Assembly (NCBI GenBank): GCA_945892985.1
Contig: CAMDDU010000013.1
Location: forward strand, 1 to 64,000
Reading direction: 5' to 3'
DNA length: 64,000 nt
DNA from: CAITSH01 sp945892985
GTDB lineage: Bacteria > Pseudomonadota > Gammaproteobacteria > Burkholderiales > SG8-39
The notes beneath the pieces were generated by a model. The model saw nothing but the letters and a program-made list of their open reading frames with translations. It was not told the DNA's origin and searched no databases. Shown here one piece after another: positions 30,234-38,912 of the stretch (its first letter is position 1; the number at the start of each line of letters is the position of its first letter). The translations under genes and the position numbers were made by a program.

Positions 30234-31645
30234 CAGACCACCTGGGAATAGCGCGCGCGCTGTTCTGCGGCGCGCAAATAGCGGTCAAAGACCATGCAGA
30301 TGGGGCGCAGCAGCAGGCGTCCGCGCGCTGTGACATTGATGTAGTCGCCTTCTATCGCGACCAGGCCGAGACGCGCGAGTTCTTCCAGGTCGGCGAGTTC
30401 TGCGGCGAAGTAGCGGCGGAAATCGATCATGCAGGCAATCTCCACCGCTGAAATGCAAAGCTCGAAATGGCACATCAGCGCCTGGATGACGGTGCGGCGT
30501 GCCAGGTCATCGGGGGTCAGCGCCAGTCCGCGCATGACCGGGAGAATGCCGCGATCGAGGCTGTCGTAGTACGCCGGCAGGTCGCGGAAATTTTGGCTGT
30601 AGGTGGCGCCCACGCTGCTGATGGCCGAAACGCCAATGCCGACGAGATCGGTGTTGGCGCGCGTCGAATAGCCCTGGAAATTACGGTGCAGCCGGCCCTG
30701 CAGTTTAGCCTGGGTGAGTTCGTCATCGGGTTTGGCGAAGTGGTCCATGCCGATGTAGACGTAGCCCGCGTTGGTCAGCGTTTGTATGGCGAGCACCATC
30801 AGGGCCACGCGCGTCGCCGGGGTCGGCAATTGCGCTTCATTGATACGGCGCTGCGGTTTGAACACACTGGGGAGGTGGGCATAACCATAAAGTGCGATGC
30901 GTTCGGGCGACATGCGCAGCACATGGCCCAGGCTTGCACTGAAGCCCTCAGTTGTTTGTTGCGGCAGGCCGTAGATCAGGTCAAAACTGATAGACCGGAT
31001 GCCGTGCTGGCGCGCCTCGGTGACGGCGAGCTCGGTCTGTTCCACGCTTTGTACGCGGTTGACCGCTACTTGTACGCGGCTGTCGAAGTCCTGCACACCC
31101 ATGCTGATGCGGTTGAAGCCCAGTTGGGCCAGGCAGGCCATGGTCTCGCTGTTGACTGTGCGCGGATCGATCTCGATGGAAAACTCGCCGTCGGGGGTGA
31201 GGTCAAAATTGCGCCGGATGAGGCCCATGATCTGGGTCATTTCCGCCAGGCTGTGGAAGGTGGGGGTGCCGCCGCCCCAGTGCAATTGTTCCACGGTCTG
31301 GCGCGTGCCAAGACTCTGCACGACCAGATCCATTTCACGGCCGATATAGCCGACATATTCGGTGGCCCGATCGCGTTTGCGGGTGATTATCTTGTTGCAG
31401 GCGCAGTAATAGCAGATAGAGTCGCAGAATGGCAGGTGCAGGTATAATGACACCGGTCTGCGGGAGCGTTGGCGACCGCGGTTTTCAAGGGTTTGGTGGT
31501 ACGCCGTCTCGTCGAACGCCTCAACAAAGCGGTCAGCGGTCGGATACGAGGTGTAGCGCGGACCAGGTTTGTCAAAACGCGACAGCAGATTTGGATCGAT
31601 AACCAGTCCATCCGGGTTTTGTTGGTGAAATTTTTGCACGGTCAC
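30233..31645 (-). CDS. hemN: Oxygen-independent coproporphyrinogen III oxidase
   Basis: 470 residues, full-length HemN. The radical-SAM cluster motif is CDSICYYC (Cys74, Cys78, Cys81) preceded by SLYLHLPF, with a further Cys at 83. Other family motifs: QLHWGGGTPTFHS, FSIEIDPRTV, GVQDFDSRVQVAVNRVQS and YIGMDHFAKPDDEL. It converts coproporphyrinogen III to protoporphyrinogen IX without oxygen, supplying haem for the cbb3 oxidase under low oxygen. It is divergent from fnr with only 29 bp between the start codons. Confidence 0.97.
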   Translation of the reverse strand: MTVQKFHQQNPDGLVIDPNLLSRFDKPGPRYTSYPTADRFVEAFDETAYHQTLENRGRQRSRRPVSLYLHLPFCDSICYYCACNKIITRKRDRATEYVGYIGREMDLVVQSLGTRQTVEQLHWGGGTPTFHSLAEMTQIMGLIRRNFDLTPDGEFSIEIDPRTVNSETMACLAQLGFNRISMGVQDFDSRVQVAVNRVQSVEQTELAVTEARQHGIRSISFDLIYGLPQQTTEGFSASLGHVLRMSPERIALYGYAHLPSVFKPQRRINEAQLPTPATRVALMVLAIQTLTNAGYVYIGMDHFAKPDDELTQAKLQGRLHRNFQGYSTRANTDLVGIGVSAISSVGATYSQNFRDLPAYYDSLDRGILPVMRGLALTPDDLARRTVIQALMCHFELCISAVEIACMIDFRRYFAAELADLEELARLGLVAIEGDYINVTARGRLLLRPICMVFDRYLRAAEQRARYSQVV

Positions 31646-31674
31646 GGACTTTCCCGGAAAAAATAAGGGGTTAC

Positions 31675-32412
31675 ATGAACGCGCCGGTAGCCAAGGTCAA
31701 CCTCAAGCAACTCCAGACGCATTGTTCCACTTGCAGCCTGCGTGAATTGTGCCTCCCCATGGGACTCAGCGAAGAGGAGGTCGAGCATCTCGACCGGCTC
31801 GTTTCCAACCGGCGCCAACTCAAACGCGGTGACTGTCTTTACCGCAACGGCGATGCCTTCGCCTCCATTTATGCGGTGCGCAGCGGGTTTTTCAAAAGTC
31901 GCGTGACCAGCGATGACGGGCGCGACCAGGTCACCGGTTTTCACATGCCCGGAGAAATCATCGGCATGGATGGCATCGGCACGGAGCGCCATACGCTGGA
32001 CACCGTCGCCCTCGAAGACAGTGAAGTCTGCGTCATCCCGTTCGCGCGGCTGGAAGAAATTTCCCACGAAGTAAAAAACCTGCAACAGCAGTTCCACAAG
32101 GTCATGAGCCGCGAACTGGTGCGTGACCAGGGCGTCATGATGCTGCTGGGCACCATGCGCGCCGAGGAACGCGTTTCGGCCTTCCTCATCAACCTGTCGC
32201 AAAGGTTTCTGGCGCGCGGCTGGTCCCCGTCCGATTTTCACCTGCGCATGACGCGTGAGGAAATCGGCAGCTACCTCGGGCTCAAGCTCGAAACGGTCAG
32301 CCGCCTGTTTTCGCGCTTCCAGGAAGAGGGACTCGTGTCTGTGCAGCAAAAACATATCCGTATTCTTGACGTGCCCGGGTTGAAAAAAATAGTCGGTCAG
32401 GAGCCCTGCTGA
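31675..32412 (+). CDS. fnr: Fnr-type oxygen-sensing transcriptional regulator (Crp/Fnr family)
   Basis: 245 residues. The 4Fe-4S ligands are present: Cys17, Cys20 and Cys26 (HCSTCSLRELC, a C-x2-C-x5-C motif) and a fourth Cys near residue 119 (DSEVCVIPF). A cyclic-nucleotide-type beta barrel is followed by a dimer helix and an HTH whose recognition helix reads LGLKLETVSRLFSRFQ; the E-x2-S-R residues match the Fnr class that reads TTGAT half-sites. Four such boxes occur in this window near usp, ccoN, DUF2892-ccoI and nnrS. An oxygen-labile cluster would make it an anaerobic activator. It is convergent with the frameshifted usp gene. Confidence 0.97.
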   Translation: MNAPVAKVNLKQLQTHCSTCSLRELCLPMGLSEEEVEHLDRLVSNRRQLKRGDCLYRNGDAFASIYAVRSGFFKSRVTSDDGRDQVTGFHMPGEIIGMDGIGTERHTLDTVALEDSEVCVIPFARLEEISHEVKNLQQQFHKVMSRELVRDQGVMMLLGTMRAEERVSAFLINLSQRFLARGWSPSDFHLRMTREEIGSYLGLKLETVSRLFSRFQEEGLVSVQQKHIRILDVPGLKKIVGQEPC

Positions 32413-32422
32413 TTCTGTTGGT

Positions 32423-32865
32423 CTAGCGGTACACCACCACCGGAATTTTCGAATGGGTCAGCACCTGGTTGGTCACGCTGCCCATCAGTAAGCCGGCAAT
32501 GCCGCGACGCCCGTGCGAGGCCATGAAAATCGCATCGCATTTTTTCTTCTTTGCCGTGGCGACGATGCCCGCGTAGGGAATGATGGCCTTGGCCGATACG
32601 GTTTCACAGGCAACGCCTGCTGCGACGGCCGTCTTCTTTATCGCCGCAAGTTTTTTTCGGCCAGCTCCTTGGTCTGGCGTTCCAGGTTGTTGGTCATGCT
32701 CTTTGGCAGTACGTAGCCCTCAGAGTAAGCGTAGCGGATGGTCTCCTCTAGCGCTTGATATACGACCACTTTGGCGCCGACCGCCGCGGCGAACTCGATG
32801 CCGGCTTTGACGGCCTTGGCGGCGATTTTGGATCCGTCGGTGGGGATCAGGATATTCTTGAACAT
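32423..32865 (-). pseudogene. Universal stress protein gene with a frameshift at an A7 run
   Basis: The ATG at 32865 (after AAAGGAG) opens a Usp domain, MFKNILIPTDGSKIAAKAVKAGIEFAAAVG, that stops after 75 residues at ELAEKNLRR. In the -1 frame the domain continues as KLAAIKKTAVAAG... and ends properly with ASHGRRGIAGLLMGSVTNQVLTHSKIPVVVYR, stop at 32423. The break is at a run of seven A on the coding strand (T at 32651-32657). One extra A restores a 147-residue protein. The site reads A-AAA-AAC in the zero frame, a known type of slippery heptamer, so sequencing error, true mutation and programmed frameshifting all remain possible. Confidence 0.9.
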
Positions 32866-32898
32866 GGTGGTTTCTCCTTTGACAGCGTTATGAAATCC

Positions 32899-32953
32899 TG
32901 CGTTGATGTTGCGTTGGTGCTGCGTTGGTGTTGCCTTGATGTTGCCTTGATGT
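32899..32953. repeat. Five-copy 11-bp degenerate tandem repeat
   Basis: TGCGTTGATGT, TGCGTTGGTGC, TGCGTTGGTGT, TGCCTTGATGT, TGCCTTGATGT follow one another without gaps, just upstream of the frameshifted usp start and at the end of the 98-residue membrane protein gene. It lies where a usp promoter would be expected. Confidence 0.9.
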
Positions 32954-32970
32954 TGCGATAACAATGTTGG

Positions 32971-33267
32971 CTAGCAGCCCCCGGGCTCAGTCCGCTTCGG
33001 ACAACCCGCCGGGCGCTCGGCGCCAGGCAGGGGGCAGCGGTTGATTTCGTAAGCTGAGCGCTGCAGCAGGCAGGTCATGCCACTGGCGCAGGCGCCTAGC
33101 GTCCAGAAAAAGAAAAAACCCAGGGTGTAGGCGCCCATGCGCCCGAGTTCCAGAGACTCGCCAAACAGGTGCATATCCGCAGGGTCGAACACAGTGAAGA
33201 CGACGCCGACAGCGGGGATGGCGATAAAAAATGCCAGCCACAGAACCCAGATCAGGCGCTGCATCAT
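32971..33267 (-). CDS. Small two-helix membrane protein after ccoH
   Basis: 98 residues from the ATG at 33267, which overlaps the ccoH stop by 4 bp. Helix one is IWVLWLAFFIAIPAVGVVFTV; helix two is MGAYTLGFFFFWTLGACASGMTCLL. The C-terminal part has five Cys in about 45 residues (CASGMTC, NRCPLPG, AGCP, GGC), which could bind a metal or haem. I do not recognise a named family, but short membrane proteins of this kind often follow ccoGH in betaproteobacteria. A longer open frame to 33369 runs inside ccoH and is not supported. Confidence 0.7.
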   Translation of the reverse strand: MMQRLIWVLWLAFFIAIPAVGVVFTVFDPADMHLFGESLELGRMGAYTLGFFFFWTLGACASGMTCLLQRSAYEINRCPLPGAERPAGCPKRTEPGGC

Positions 33268-33821
33268 TTTGCCGCCCCACCCGTAACGGCCTGGGCATGA
33301 GGCTGCGCCCGCGCAAACGGGGCTTGGGTACTCTGCCCCAGTGAGACCTGATCCTGTTTGCTGCGCCATGCGCCGACCAGACGCCAGCCTGCCTCGCGGT
33401 CTTCCAGTTGCAGGCGCCAGGTACCATCGCCGGTGGCCTGCAGGGGCGCCTCATAAAGGCTGGCGGAAACTCGTTTCAATGCGATGCTCTGGTCGCGCCC
33501 GGGGAGGGTGGGGTGGAGCAAGGAGAGTCGCAGTGACGCGGTCGGGCTGTCTTGTCCGATCAGCGTAACGCGAACCCGGTCGCGGCCGGGATTGAAAAGG
33601 ATGTCGGCCGACAGGCCCAGCGTGCTGGCTTTTTCGTCACGTTGCAGGGTCTGGTTGATGACCAGACCCTGCTTGTAATAATCGTCCGAAACCAGTCCGT
33701 CGCTGGTGCGCCAGGCGATCACCGCCGTGATGACGCCGGCAACAACGACGATCGCCGGCCCGGCCATCACCAGCCACGGCCAGGGTTCGCGATACCACGG
33801 TTGTACTTGTGCGCTTGACAT
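33264..33821 (-). CDS. ccoH: FixH/CcoH family cbb3 oxidase assembly protein
   Basis: 185 residues with one N-terminal membrane helix (WLVMAGPAIVVVAGVITAVIAW) after a short basic lead PWYREPWPW, then the family motif SDGLVSDDYYKQGLVINQTL. The rest is a periplasmic beta-rich domain. CcoH/FixH is needed for stable assembly of cbb3 oxidase. It follows ccoG by 23 bp on the same strand and overlaps the next small gene. The C-terminus (after about residue 155) is longer than in many FixH proteins and polar. Confidence 0.9.
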   Translation of the reverse strand: MSSAQVQPWYREPWPWLVMAGPAIVVVAGVITAVIAWRTSDGLVSDDYYKQGLVINQTLQRDEKASTLGLSADILFNPGRDRVRVTLIGQDSPTASLRLSLLHPTLPGRDQSIALKRVSASLYEAPLQATGDGTWRLQLEDREAGWRLVGAWRSKQDQVSLGQSTQAPFARAQPHAQAVTGGAAK

Positions 33822-33844
33822 GAGTTTGCCTCCTTGGCGCTGCG

Positions 33845-35359
33845 CTACCGGGCGGGCCCGGGTATGAAGAAGCTCGATTTTTCCCTGATCGCAAACACCT
33901 CCGGTAGCAGGTGATTTTCGTCGTCGCTGGCTTCGATAATGAAATGAATGCGCTCTGATCCACGTTTGTCATGCTCGGGCGTTGCACGCACACGGACCGG
34001 GATGGCGATGGTGGAGATGGCGTCGATTTGCAGCGGCTGTTTGACGTCGGTCAGCACTTCGATGTCCTTGATGCCGTGTGCGTCGGCGACGCGGATGACA
34101 AAGCGGTGCGCCTTTTCTGTCGTGTTCATGACCTGCAGGCGGTAAATGTTCTCTATTTTTCCGCCGGCAACCTCGCGGCCGAGGCTGGTGCGGTCGCGGA
34201 TGACATCGACCTTCACCGGCACGCGCAGCATCAGCGCGACGCTTGCGCCGATGATGACAGCGCCGAGGATGGCCGAGTAGATCAGCACACGCGGACGGAA
34301 GGCGTGGGCGACGATCTGGCGGAAATTCCAGCCGTTCTTGAGCGCATTTTCCGTTGAGTAGCGGATCAGGCCCTTGGCGTAGCCCATTTTCCTCATCACC
34401 TGGTTGCAACCGTCGATACAGGCGGCACAGCCTATGCACTCATATTGCAGGCCCTCGCGGATGTCGATGCCGGTGGGGCAGACCTGCACACAGATGCCGC
34501 AATCGACGCAATCGCCCAGACTCAGTGCCCTGTGGTCGGCACCGCGACTGCGCGAACCGCGCGGGTCGCCGCGCGATGTGTCGTAGGTGATGATCATGGT
34601 GTCCGGGTCGAACATGGCGCTCTGGAAGCGCGCGTAGGGACACATGTACTTGCACACCTGCTCGCGCATCCAGCCGGCGTTGCCGTAGGTGGCGAAGGCG
34701 TAAAACAACACCCAGAAAGTTTCCCATGGGCCAAGCGAAAGATTGCCGACCTCGCCCAGCAGTTCACGAATTGGCGTGAAGTAGCCGACAAAGGTGATGC
34801 CGGTCCACAGCGCCAGCGCGATCCAGGCACCATGCTTGAGGGCTTTGAGGCCCAGCTTGCGCGCGCCGAGCGGCTCACTGTCGAGGCGGATGCGGGCGCC
34901 GCGATCGCCCTCGATCTTGCGCTCTATCCAAATGAACATTTCGGTATAGACCGTTTGCGGGCAGGCATAGCCGCACCAGAGGCGGCCTGCCACGGCGGTG
35001 AACAGGAACAGCGACAGCGCCGATATGACCAGCAGTGCGGTCAGGTAGATGAAGTCCTGCGGCCAGAAAACCAGTCCGAAAATGTAGAATTTTCGCGCCC
35101 CGAGGTCGAATAACAAGGCCTGTCGGCCGCCCCACTCGAGCCAGGCCGTGCCGTAAAAGGCCAGCTGCGTGGCGATGATGAAGAACACGCGCCATCCGGC
35201 GAACCAGCCGTGCACCGAGCGCGGATGGATTTTTTTCCTGACCTCGTAAAGCGACTGCTCGAGTGTTTCTTCGCCGCCGGTGTCTGCCAGTTTGATCGGT
35301 ATGACCGGGTTCGCCGGTTTGACTCGGGGCAGATCGGTGTTCTTCAGTGCGTCGTTCAT
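33845..35359 (-). CDS. ccoG: Cytochrome c oxidase accessory protein CcoG (RdxA/FixG)
   Basis: 504 residues. About five membrane helices in the first 240 residues include the CGYACPQTVYTEMFIWIERKIEGDR motif and EQVCKYMCPYARFQSAMFD. Two 4Fe-4S ferredoxin-type clusters follow: CVDCGICVQVCPTGIDIREGLQYECIGCAACIDGCN. The C-terminal half is a periplasmic Ig-like domain. CcoG acts in copper delivery (Cu reduction) to CcoN. It lies in the minus-strand cco series 18 bp after ccoP. Confidence 0.96.
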   Translation of the reverse strand: MNDALKNTDLPRVKPANPVIPIKLADTGGEETLEQSLYEVRKKIHPRSVHGWFAGWRVFFIIATQLAFYGTAWLEWGGRQALLFDLGARKFYIFGLVFWPQDFIYLTALLVISALSLFLFTAVAGRLWCGYACPQTVYTEMFIWIERKIEGDRGARIRLDSEPLGARKLGLKALKHGAWIALALWTGITFVGYFTPIRELLGEVGNLSLGPWETFWVLFYAFATYGNAGWMREQVCKYMCPYARFQSAMFDPDTMIITYDTSRGDPRGSRSRGADHRALSLGDCVDCGICVQVCPTGIDIREGLQYECIGCAACIDGCNQVMRKMGYAKGLIRYSTENALKNGWNFRQIVAHAFRPRVLIYSAILGAVIIGASVALMLRVPVKVDVIRDRTSLGREVAGGKIENIYRLQVMNTTEKAHRFVIRVADAHGIKDIEVLTDVKQPLQIDAISTIAIPVRVRATPEHDKRGSERIHFIIEASDDENHLLPEVFAIREKSSFFIPGPAR

Positions 35360-35377
35360 TGCAGTTTTAAATTTGCG

Positions 35378-36313
35378 CTACTTTGCCGCAGCGCCTTGTT
35401 TTGTCTCAGGATGGGACAGGCTGTAGACGTAGGCGGCGAGAATATGCACGCGCGCTTCACCAAGAAAATCCTTTTGTCCTGGCATGACGTTGTTGCGGCC
35501 CTTGGTGATGGTCTCGATGATGGTTGCCTCCGAGGATCCGTACAGCCAGGTTTTGTCGGTCAGGTTGGGTGCACCCAGTTGCTGGTTGCCCTTGCCATCG
35601 GGCCCGTGGCAGGCGGCGCAATTTTGTGCGAATGCCGGTTTGCCGCGCACCACGCGAATATCATCGGTGGCGAGCCCGGACAGCGAGCGCACATAGTGGG
35701 CGACGTCCTTGGCGCCTTCGCCGGCGAAGACAGCGCCAAAGGGCGGCATGATGCCGTTGCGGCCGTTGAGGATGGTGGTCTTGATCACCTCCGGTTCACC
35801 GCCGTAGAGCCAGTCGCCGTCGGTGAGGTTGGGAAAGCCGCGGCTGCCGGCGCCATCCGAGGAGTGGCATTGCGCGCAGTAGGTGAGAAAGAGTTTCTGG
35901 CCGGCGGCGCGCGCGGCCGGATCGGCGGCGGCCTGCTTGATGTCGAGTGCGGCGAATTTCTGGAATACCGGACCGTAGTCCTTTTCCGCTTGCGCCACTT
36001 CGGCTTTGTATTCACCGATCGAGGTCCATTTTCCCGATCCGGCGTAGCTGCCCAGGCCGGGGTAGAACCACAGATAGGCGAGGCCGAACACGATGGTGAG
36101 GTAAAACATCCAGATCCACCAGCGCGGCAGCGGGTAGTTGCCCTCGACGAGGTCCTCGTCCCAGACATGGCCTGTGGTTTCCGAGCCGCCCGTGGCATTG
36201 ACCGGAATACGCCGGCTGGACAGAGCCTTGAGCAGCACCGCGCAGGCGGCGATGCTGATCAACGTGATGATGGTGACGTAGAAGCCCCAGAAGTCGCTGG
36301 TGAAATCGGCCAT
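35378..36313 (-). CDS. ccoP: cbb3-type cytochrome c oxidase subunit III (di-haem)
   Basis: 311 residues. The N-terminus has two hydrophobic segments: FWGFYVTIITLISIAACAVLL, then the FixP_N-type VWDEDLVEGNYPLPRWWIWMFYLTIVFGLAYLWFYPGLG. Two CxxCH haem-binding motifs follow, CAQCH (about residue 150) and CAACH (about 235). CcoP passes electrons from cytochrome c to CcoO. Its start codon overlaps the ccoQ stop as TAATG. Confidence 0.97.
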   Translation of the reverse strand: MADFTSDFWGFYVTIITLISIAACAVLLKALSSRRIPVNATGGSETTGHVWDEDLVEGNYPLPRWWIWMFYLTIVFGLAYLWFYPGLGSYAGSGKWTSIGEYKAEVAQAEKDYGPVFQKFAALDIKQAAADPAARAAGQKLFLTYCAQCHSSDGAGSRGFPNLTDGDWLYGGEPEVIKTTILNGRNGIMPPFGAVFAGEGAKDVAHYVRSLSGLATDDIRVVRGKPAFAQNCAACHGPDGKGNQQLGAPNLTDKTWLYGSSEATIIETITKGRNNVMPGQKDFLGEARVHILAAYVYSLSHPETKQGAAAK

Positions 36314-36483
36314 TATTTTTCTCCCCGTGAATGGTCAGCCGGCGCGTCGTCATCCTCAAACGGAATCATGGCGGCCTGGTCGAACCCGCGTTTGCTGCCT
36401 GTGCCGTAGGCCCTGAGCAGAATGCCCATGAAAATAAGGAAACTGATCACGGTGACCGCTTCGCGAACGATATTGATATCCAT
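36313..36483 (-). CDS. ccoQ: cbb3-type oxidase subunit IV (CcoQ/FixQ)
   Basis: 56 residues: MDINIVREAVTVISFLIFMG followed by ILLRAYGTGSKRGFDQAAMIPFEDDD. One membrane helix then the conserved polar stretch ending in an acidic DDD patch, as in CcoQ proteins, which stabilise the complex. The stop is TAA at 36313-36315 and shares its last base with the ccoP ATG. The gap to ccoO (90 bp) is typical. Confidence 0.93.
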   Translation of the reverse strand: MDINIVREAVTVISFLIFMGILLRAYGTGSKRGFDQAAMIPFEDDDAPADHSRGEK

Positions 36484-36573
36484 AGTGGTTGGCGCAATGG
36501 GCTAGGCCCGCTTGCAGTTCCCCCGGCTCAGGTTGAATTGGTTCATGTTTGTGTCGTTGCGGTCGCAGTTGCG

Positions 36574-37188
36574 TCAGCGTGCCGTTTTGATGGCGGTGCC
36601 CAGCACCTGCAGGTAGGCGATCAGCGCGTCCTGTTCGGTCTTGCCGGCGAGCGCCTTGGTCGCCCCGGCGATGTCCTCTTCGCTGTAGGGATGGCCCAAC
36701 GTGCGCAACACCTTTAATTTTTTCTCGATATGCCTTGCATCGGCGGTGCTTGTCTCAAGCCAAGGATAGCCGGGCATGTTTGACTCGGGCACCAGATCGC
36801 GCGGGTTGTTCAGGTGAATGCGGTGCCAGTCGTCGCTGTAGCGGCCGCCAACACGCGCCAGATCCGGCCCGGTGCGTTTGCTGCCCCACTGGAAGGGTCG
36901 GTCATAGACGAATTCGCCGGCAACCGAGTAGTGGCCGTAGCGCTCGGTCTCGGCGCGGAACGGCCGGATCATTTGCGAGTGGCAGTTGTAGCACCCCTCG
37001 CGCACATAGACGTCGCGGCCCGCCAGTTGCAGCGCGGTGTAGGGCTTGAGGCCGGACACCGGTTCGGTCGTCGATTTCTGGAAGAACAGCGGCACGATTT
37101 CCACCAATCCGCCGACACTGACCGTCAGGATCACCAGGATGATGAGCAGGGCGCTGTTTTTTTCAATAAGCTCGTGGCTGAATTTCAT
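36574..37188 (-). CDS. ccoO: cbb3-type cytochrome c oxidase subunit II (mono-haem)
   Basis: 204 residues. One N-terminal membrane helix (LLIILVILTVSVGGLVEIVPLFF) anchors a periplasmic cytochrome c domain with CYNCH (Cys66, Cys69, His70), followed by SQMIRPFRAETERYGHYS and the Met-containing ESNMPGYPWL. Family motif GPDLARVGGRYSDDWHRIHLNNPRDLVPESNMP is intact. It starts 12 bp after the ccoN stop, in the usual ccoN-ccoO-ccoQ-ccoP order. Confidence 0.98.
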   Translation of the reverse strand: MKFSHELIEKNSALLIILVILTVSVGGLVEIVPLFFQKSTTEPVSGLKPYTALQLAGRDVYVREGCYNCHSQMIRPFRAETERYGHYSVAGEFVYDRPFQWGSKRTGPDLARVGGRYSDDWHRIHLNNPRDLVPESNMPGYPWLETSTADARHIEKKLKVLRTLGHPYSEEDIAGATKALAGKTEQDALIAYLQVLGTAIKTAR

Positions 37189-37200
37189 CTTCTTCCTCGA

Positions 37201-38640
37201 TCAGGCGTGTGCGTGAGCCGGGGTCAGCATCACGGTCGGTATTGGTGCGTCCGTGGCGCGTCCGTTGGCGATGGTCATCCATACGTTCCAGGCCATGATG
37301 CACATGCCCCCGAGGTAGAGGACGCCGCCGGCGAGGCGGATGCCGTAGAAGGGGTAGGTCGCCTTGACGCTTTCGACAAACGAGTAGGTCAGGGTGCCGT
37401 CCGGACTGACCGCACGCCACATCAGACCCTGCATCACGCCGGCGATCCACATGGCAGCGATGTAGAGGACGATGCCCACCGTTGCCACCCAGAAGTGCAG
37501 GGTGATGGCAGGAATGCTGTACATCTCCCGCCGGCTGAACAGGCGCGGGATCAGGTAATAGAGGCTGCCCATGCTGACCAGACCGACCCAGCCGAGCGCG
37601 CCTGAGTGCACGTGGCCGACCGTCCAGTCGGTGTAATGCGACAACGCGTTTACGGTCTTGATCGACATCATCGGCCCCTCAAAGGTCGACATGCCGTAGA
37701 AGGACAGCGACACGATGAGGAACTTCAGGATCGGATCGGTGCGCAGTTTGTGCCAGGCGCCCGACAGCGTCATCATGCCGTTGATCATGCCACCCCAGGA
37801 CGGTGCCAGCAGGATCAGCGAGAACACCATCCCCAGCGATTGCGTCCAGTCGGGCAGTGCGGTGTAGTGCAGGTGATGGGGGCCGGCCCACATGTAGGTG
37901 AAGATCAGTGCCCAGAAGTGCACCACCGACAGGCGGTAGGAATAAACAGGGCGCCCGGCCTGCTTTGGGACGAAGTAATACATCATGCCGAGAAAACCTG
38001 CGGTGAGGAAAAAGCCCACGGCATTGTGGCCGTACCACCACTGCACCATGGCGTCCTGCACGCCAGCGTAGGCGGAGTAGGATTTCCAGAAACTCACCGG
38101 AATCACGGCGCTGTTGACAAGGTGCAGCAGCGCCACGGTCAGGATGAAGGCGCCGAAAAACCAGTTGGCGACGTAAAGGTGCGGGGTCTTGCGTTTGGCC
38201 ACGGTGCCGAAAAAAACCACGGCGTAGGATACCCACACCAGAGTGATCAGGATGTCTATCGGCCACTCGAGTTCGGCGTACTCCTTGCCCGAGGTGATAC
38301 CCAGAGGCAAGGTGATTGCCGCGAGCAGGATCACTGCCTGCCAGCCCCAGAAGGTGAACCCGGCGAGCCAGCCGCAAAACAAACGCACCTGACAAGTACG
38401 CTGGACGATGTAGTAGGAGGTGGAGAACAGGGCGCACCCGCCGAACGCAAAAATTACCGCATTGGTATGCAAAGGCCGCAGGCGGCCGTAGCTAAGCCAC
38501 GGAATGTTGAAGTTGAGTTCGGGTGCGAACAACTGGGCGGCGATAATGACCCCCACCAGCATGCCGACGATGCCCCATACCACGGACATCACTGCGAACT
38601 GCCTGACGACTTTGTAGTTGTAACTGGTGGCTTCCATCAT
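37201..38640 (-). CDS. ccoN: cbb3-type cytochrome c oxidase subunit I
   Basis: 479 residues, twelve predicted helices. Haem and copper ligands are visible in LRPLHTNAVIFAFGGCALFSTSYYIVQRT, WWYGHNAVGFFLTAGFLGMMYYF (CuB His and cross-linked Tyr region), AGPHHLHYTALPDW and HYTDWTVGHVHSGALGWVG. This is the catalytic oxygen-reducing, proton-pumping subunit with high oxygen affinity. An Fnr box lies 80-93 bp upstream of the ATG, overlapping the end of ccoS, so ccoNOQP probably has its own anaerobically induced promoter. Confidence 0.98.
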   Translation of the reverse strand: MMEATSYNYKVVRQFAVMSVVWGIVGMLVGVIIAAQLFAPELNFNIPWLSYGRLRPLHTNAVIFAFGGCALFSTSYYIVQRTCQVRLFCGWLAGFTFWGWQAVILLAAITLPLGITSGKEYAELEWPIDILITLVWVSYAVVFFGTVAKRKTPHLYVANWFFGAFILTVALLHLVNSAVIPVSFWKSYSAYAGVQDAMVQWWYGHNAVGFFLTAGFLGMMYYFVPKQAGRPVYSYRLSVVHFWALIFTYMWAGPHHLHYTALPDWTQSLGMVFSLILLAPSWGGMINGMMTLSGAWHKLRTDPILKFLIVSLSFYGMSTFEGPMMSIKTVNALSHYTDWTVGHVHSGALGWVGLVSMGSLYYLIPRLFSRREMYSIPAITLHFWVATVGIVLYIAAMWIAGVMQGLMWRAVSPDGTLTYSFVESVKATYPFYGIRLAGGVLYLGGMCIMAWNVWMTIANGRATDAPIPTVMLTPAHAHA

Positions 38641-38719
38641 CCCCTGGTCTCTCTATATTGTTGTTGCGAGGCGTTGCAGCGCGTGTGCCGGAATCTTAAC
38701 AATCTGCAACAGGGGGCAT

Positions 38720-38733
38720 TTGACTTGGATCAA
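38720..38733 (-). promoter_or_regulatory. Fnr box upstream of ccoN
   Basis: TTGACTTGGATCAA matches TTGAY-N4-RTCAA with one half-site exact (ATCAA) and the other TTGAC. Its centre is about 86 bp upstream of the ccoN ATG. It overlaps the last codons of ccoS, so it lies within the ccoI-ccoS transcript. Confidence 0.85.
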
Positions 38734-38912
38734 GGCGGAGGTTCCTGCGGGGCGGGCGAGGGCGGTTTCGGATTGTCATCGTCGGCAAGGATCCGCAGGG
38801 CCGGCCCGTCCAGGTCATCGAACTGCCCGCTTTTGAGCGCAAACCAGAACACCACCGCGATGAGAAACACCAGCACGACGCTGAGCGGGATCAATAAATA
38901 CAGGATTTCCAT
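38730..38912 (-). CDS. ccoS: cbb3 oxidase maturation protein CcoS
   Basis: 60 residues: MEILYLLIPLSVVLVFLIAV then VFWFALKSGQFDDLDGPALRIL, the single-helix CcoS signature with the conserved GQFDDLDGPA segment, then a Pro-rich tail. CcoS is required for cofactor insertion into the cbb3 enzyme. It shares base 38912 with the ccoI stop, so the two are translationally linked. Confidence 0.95.
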   Translation of the reverse strand: MEILYLLIPLSVVLVFLIAVVFWFALKSGQFDDLDGPALRILADDDNPKPPSPAPQEPPP

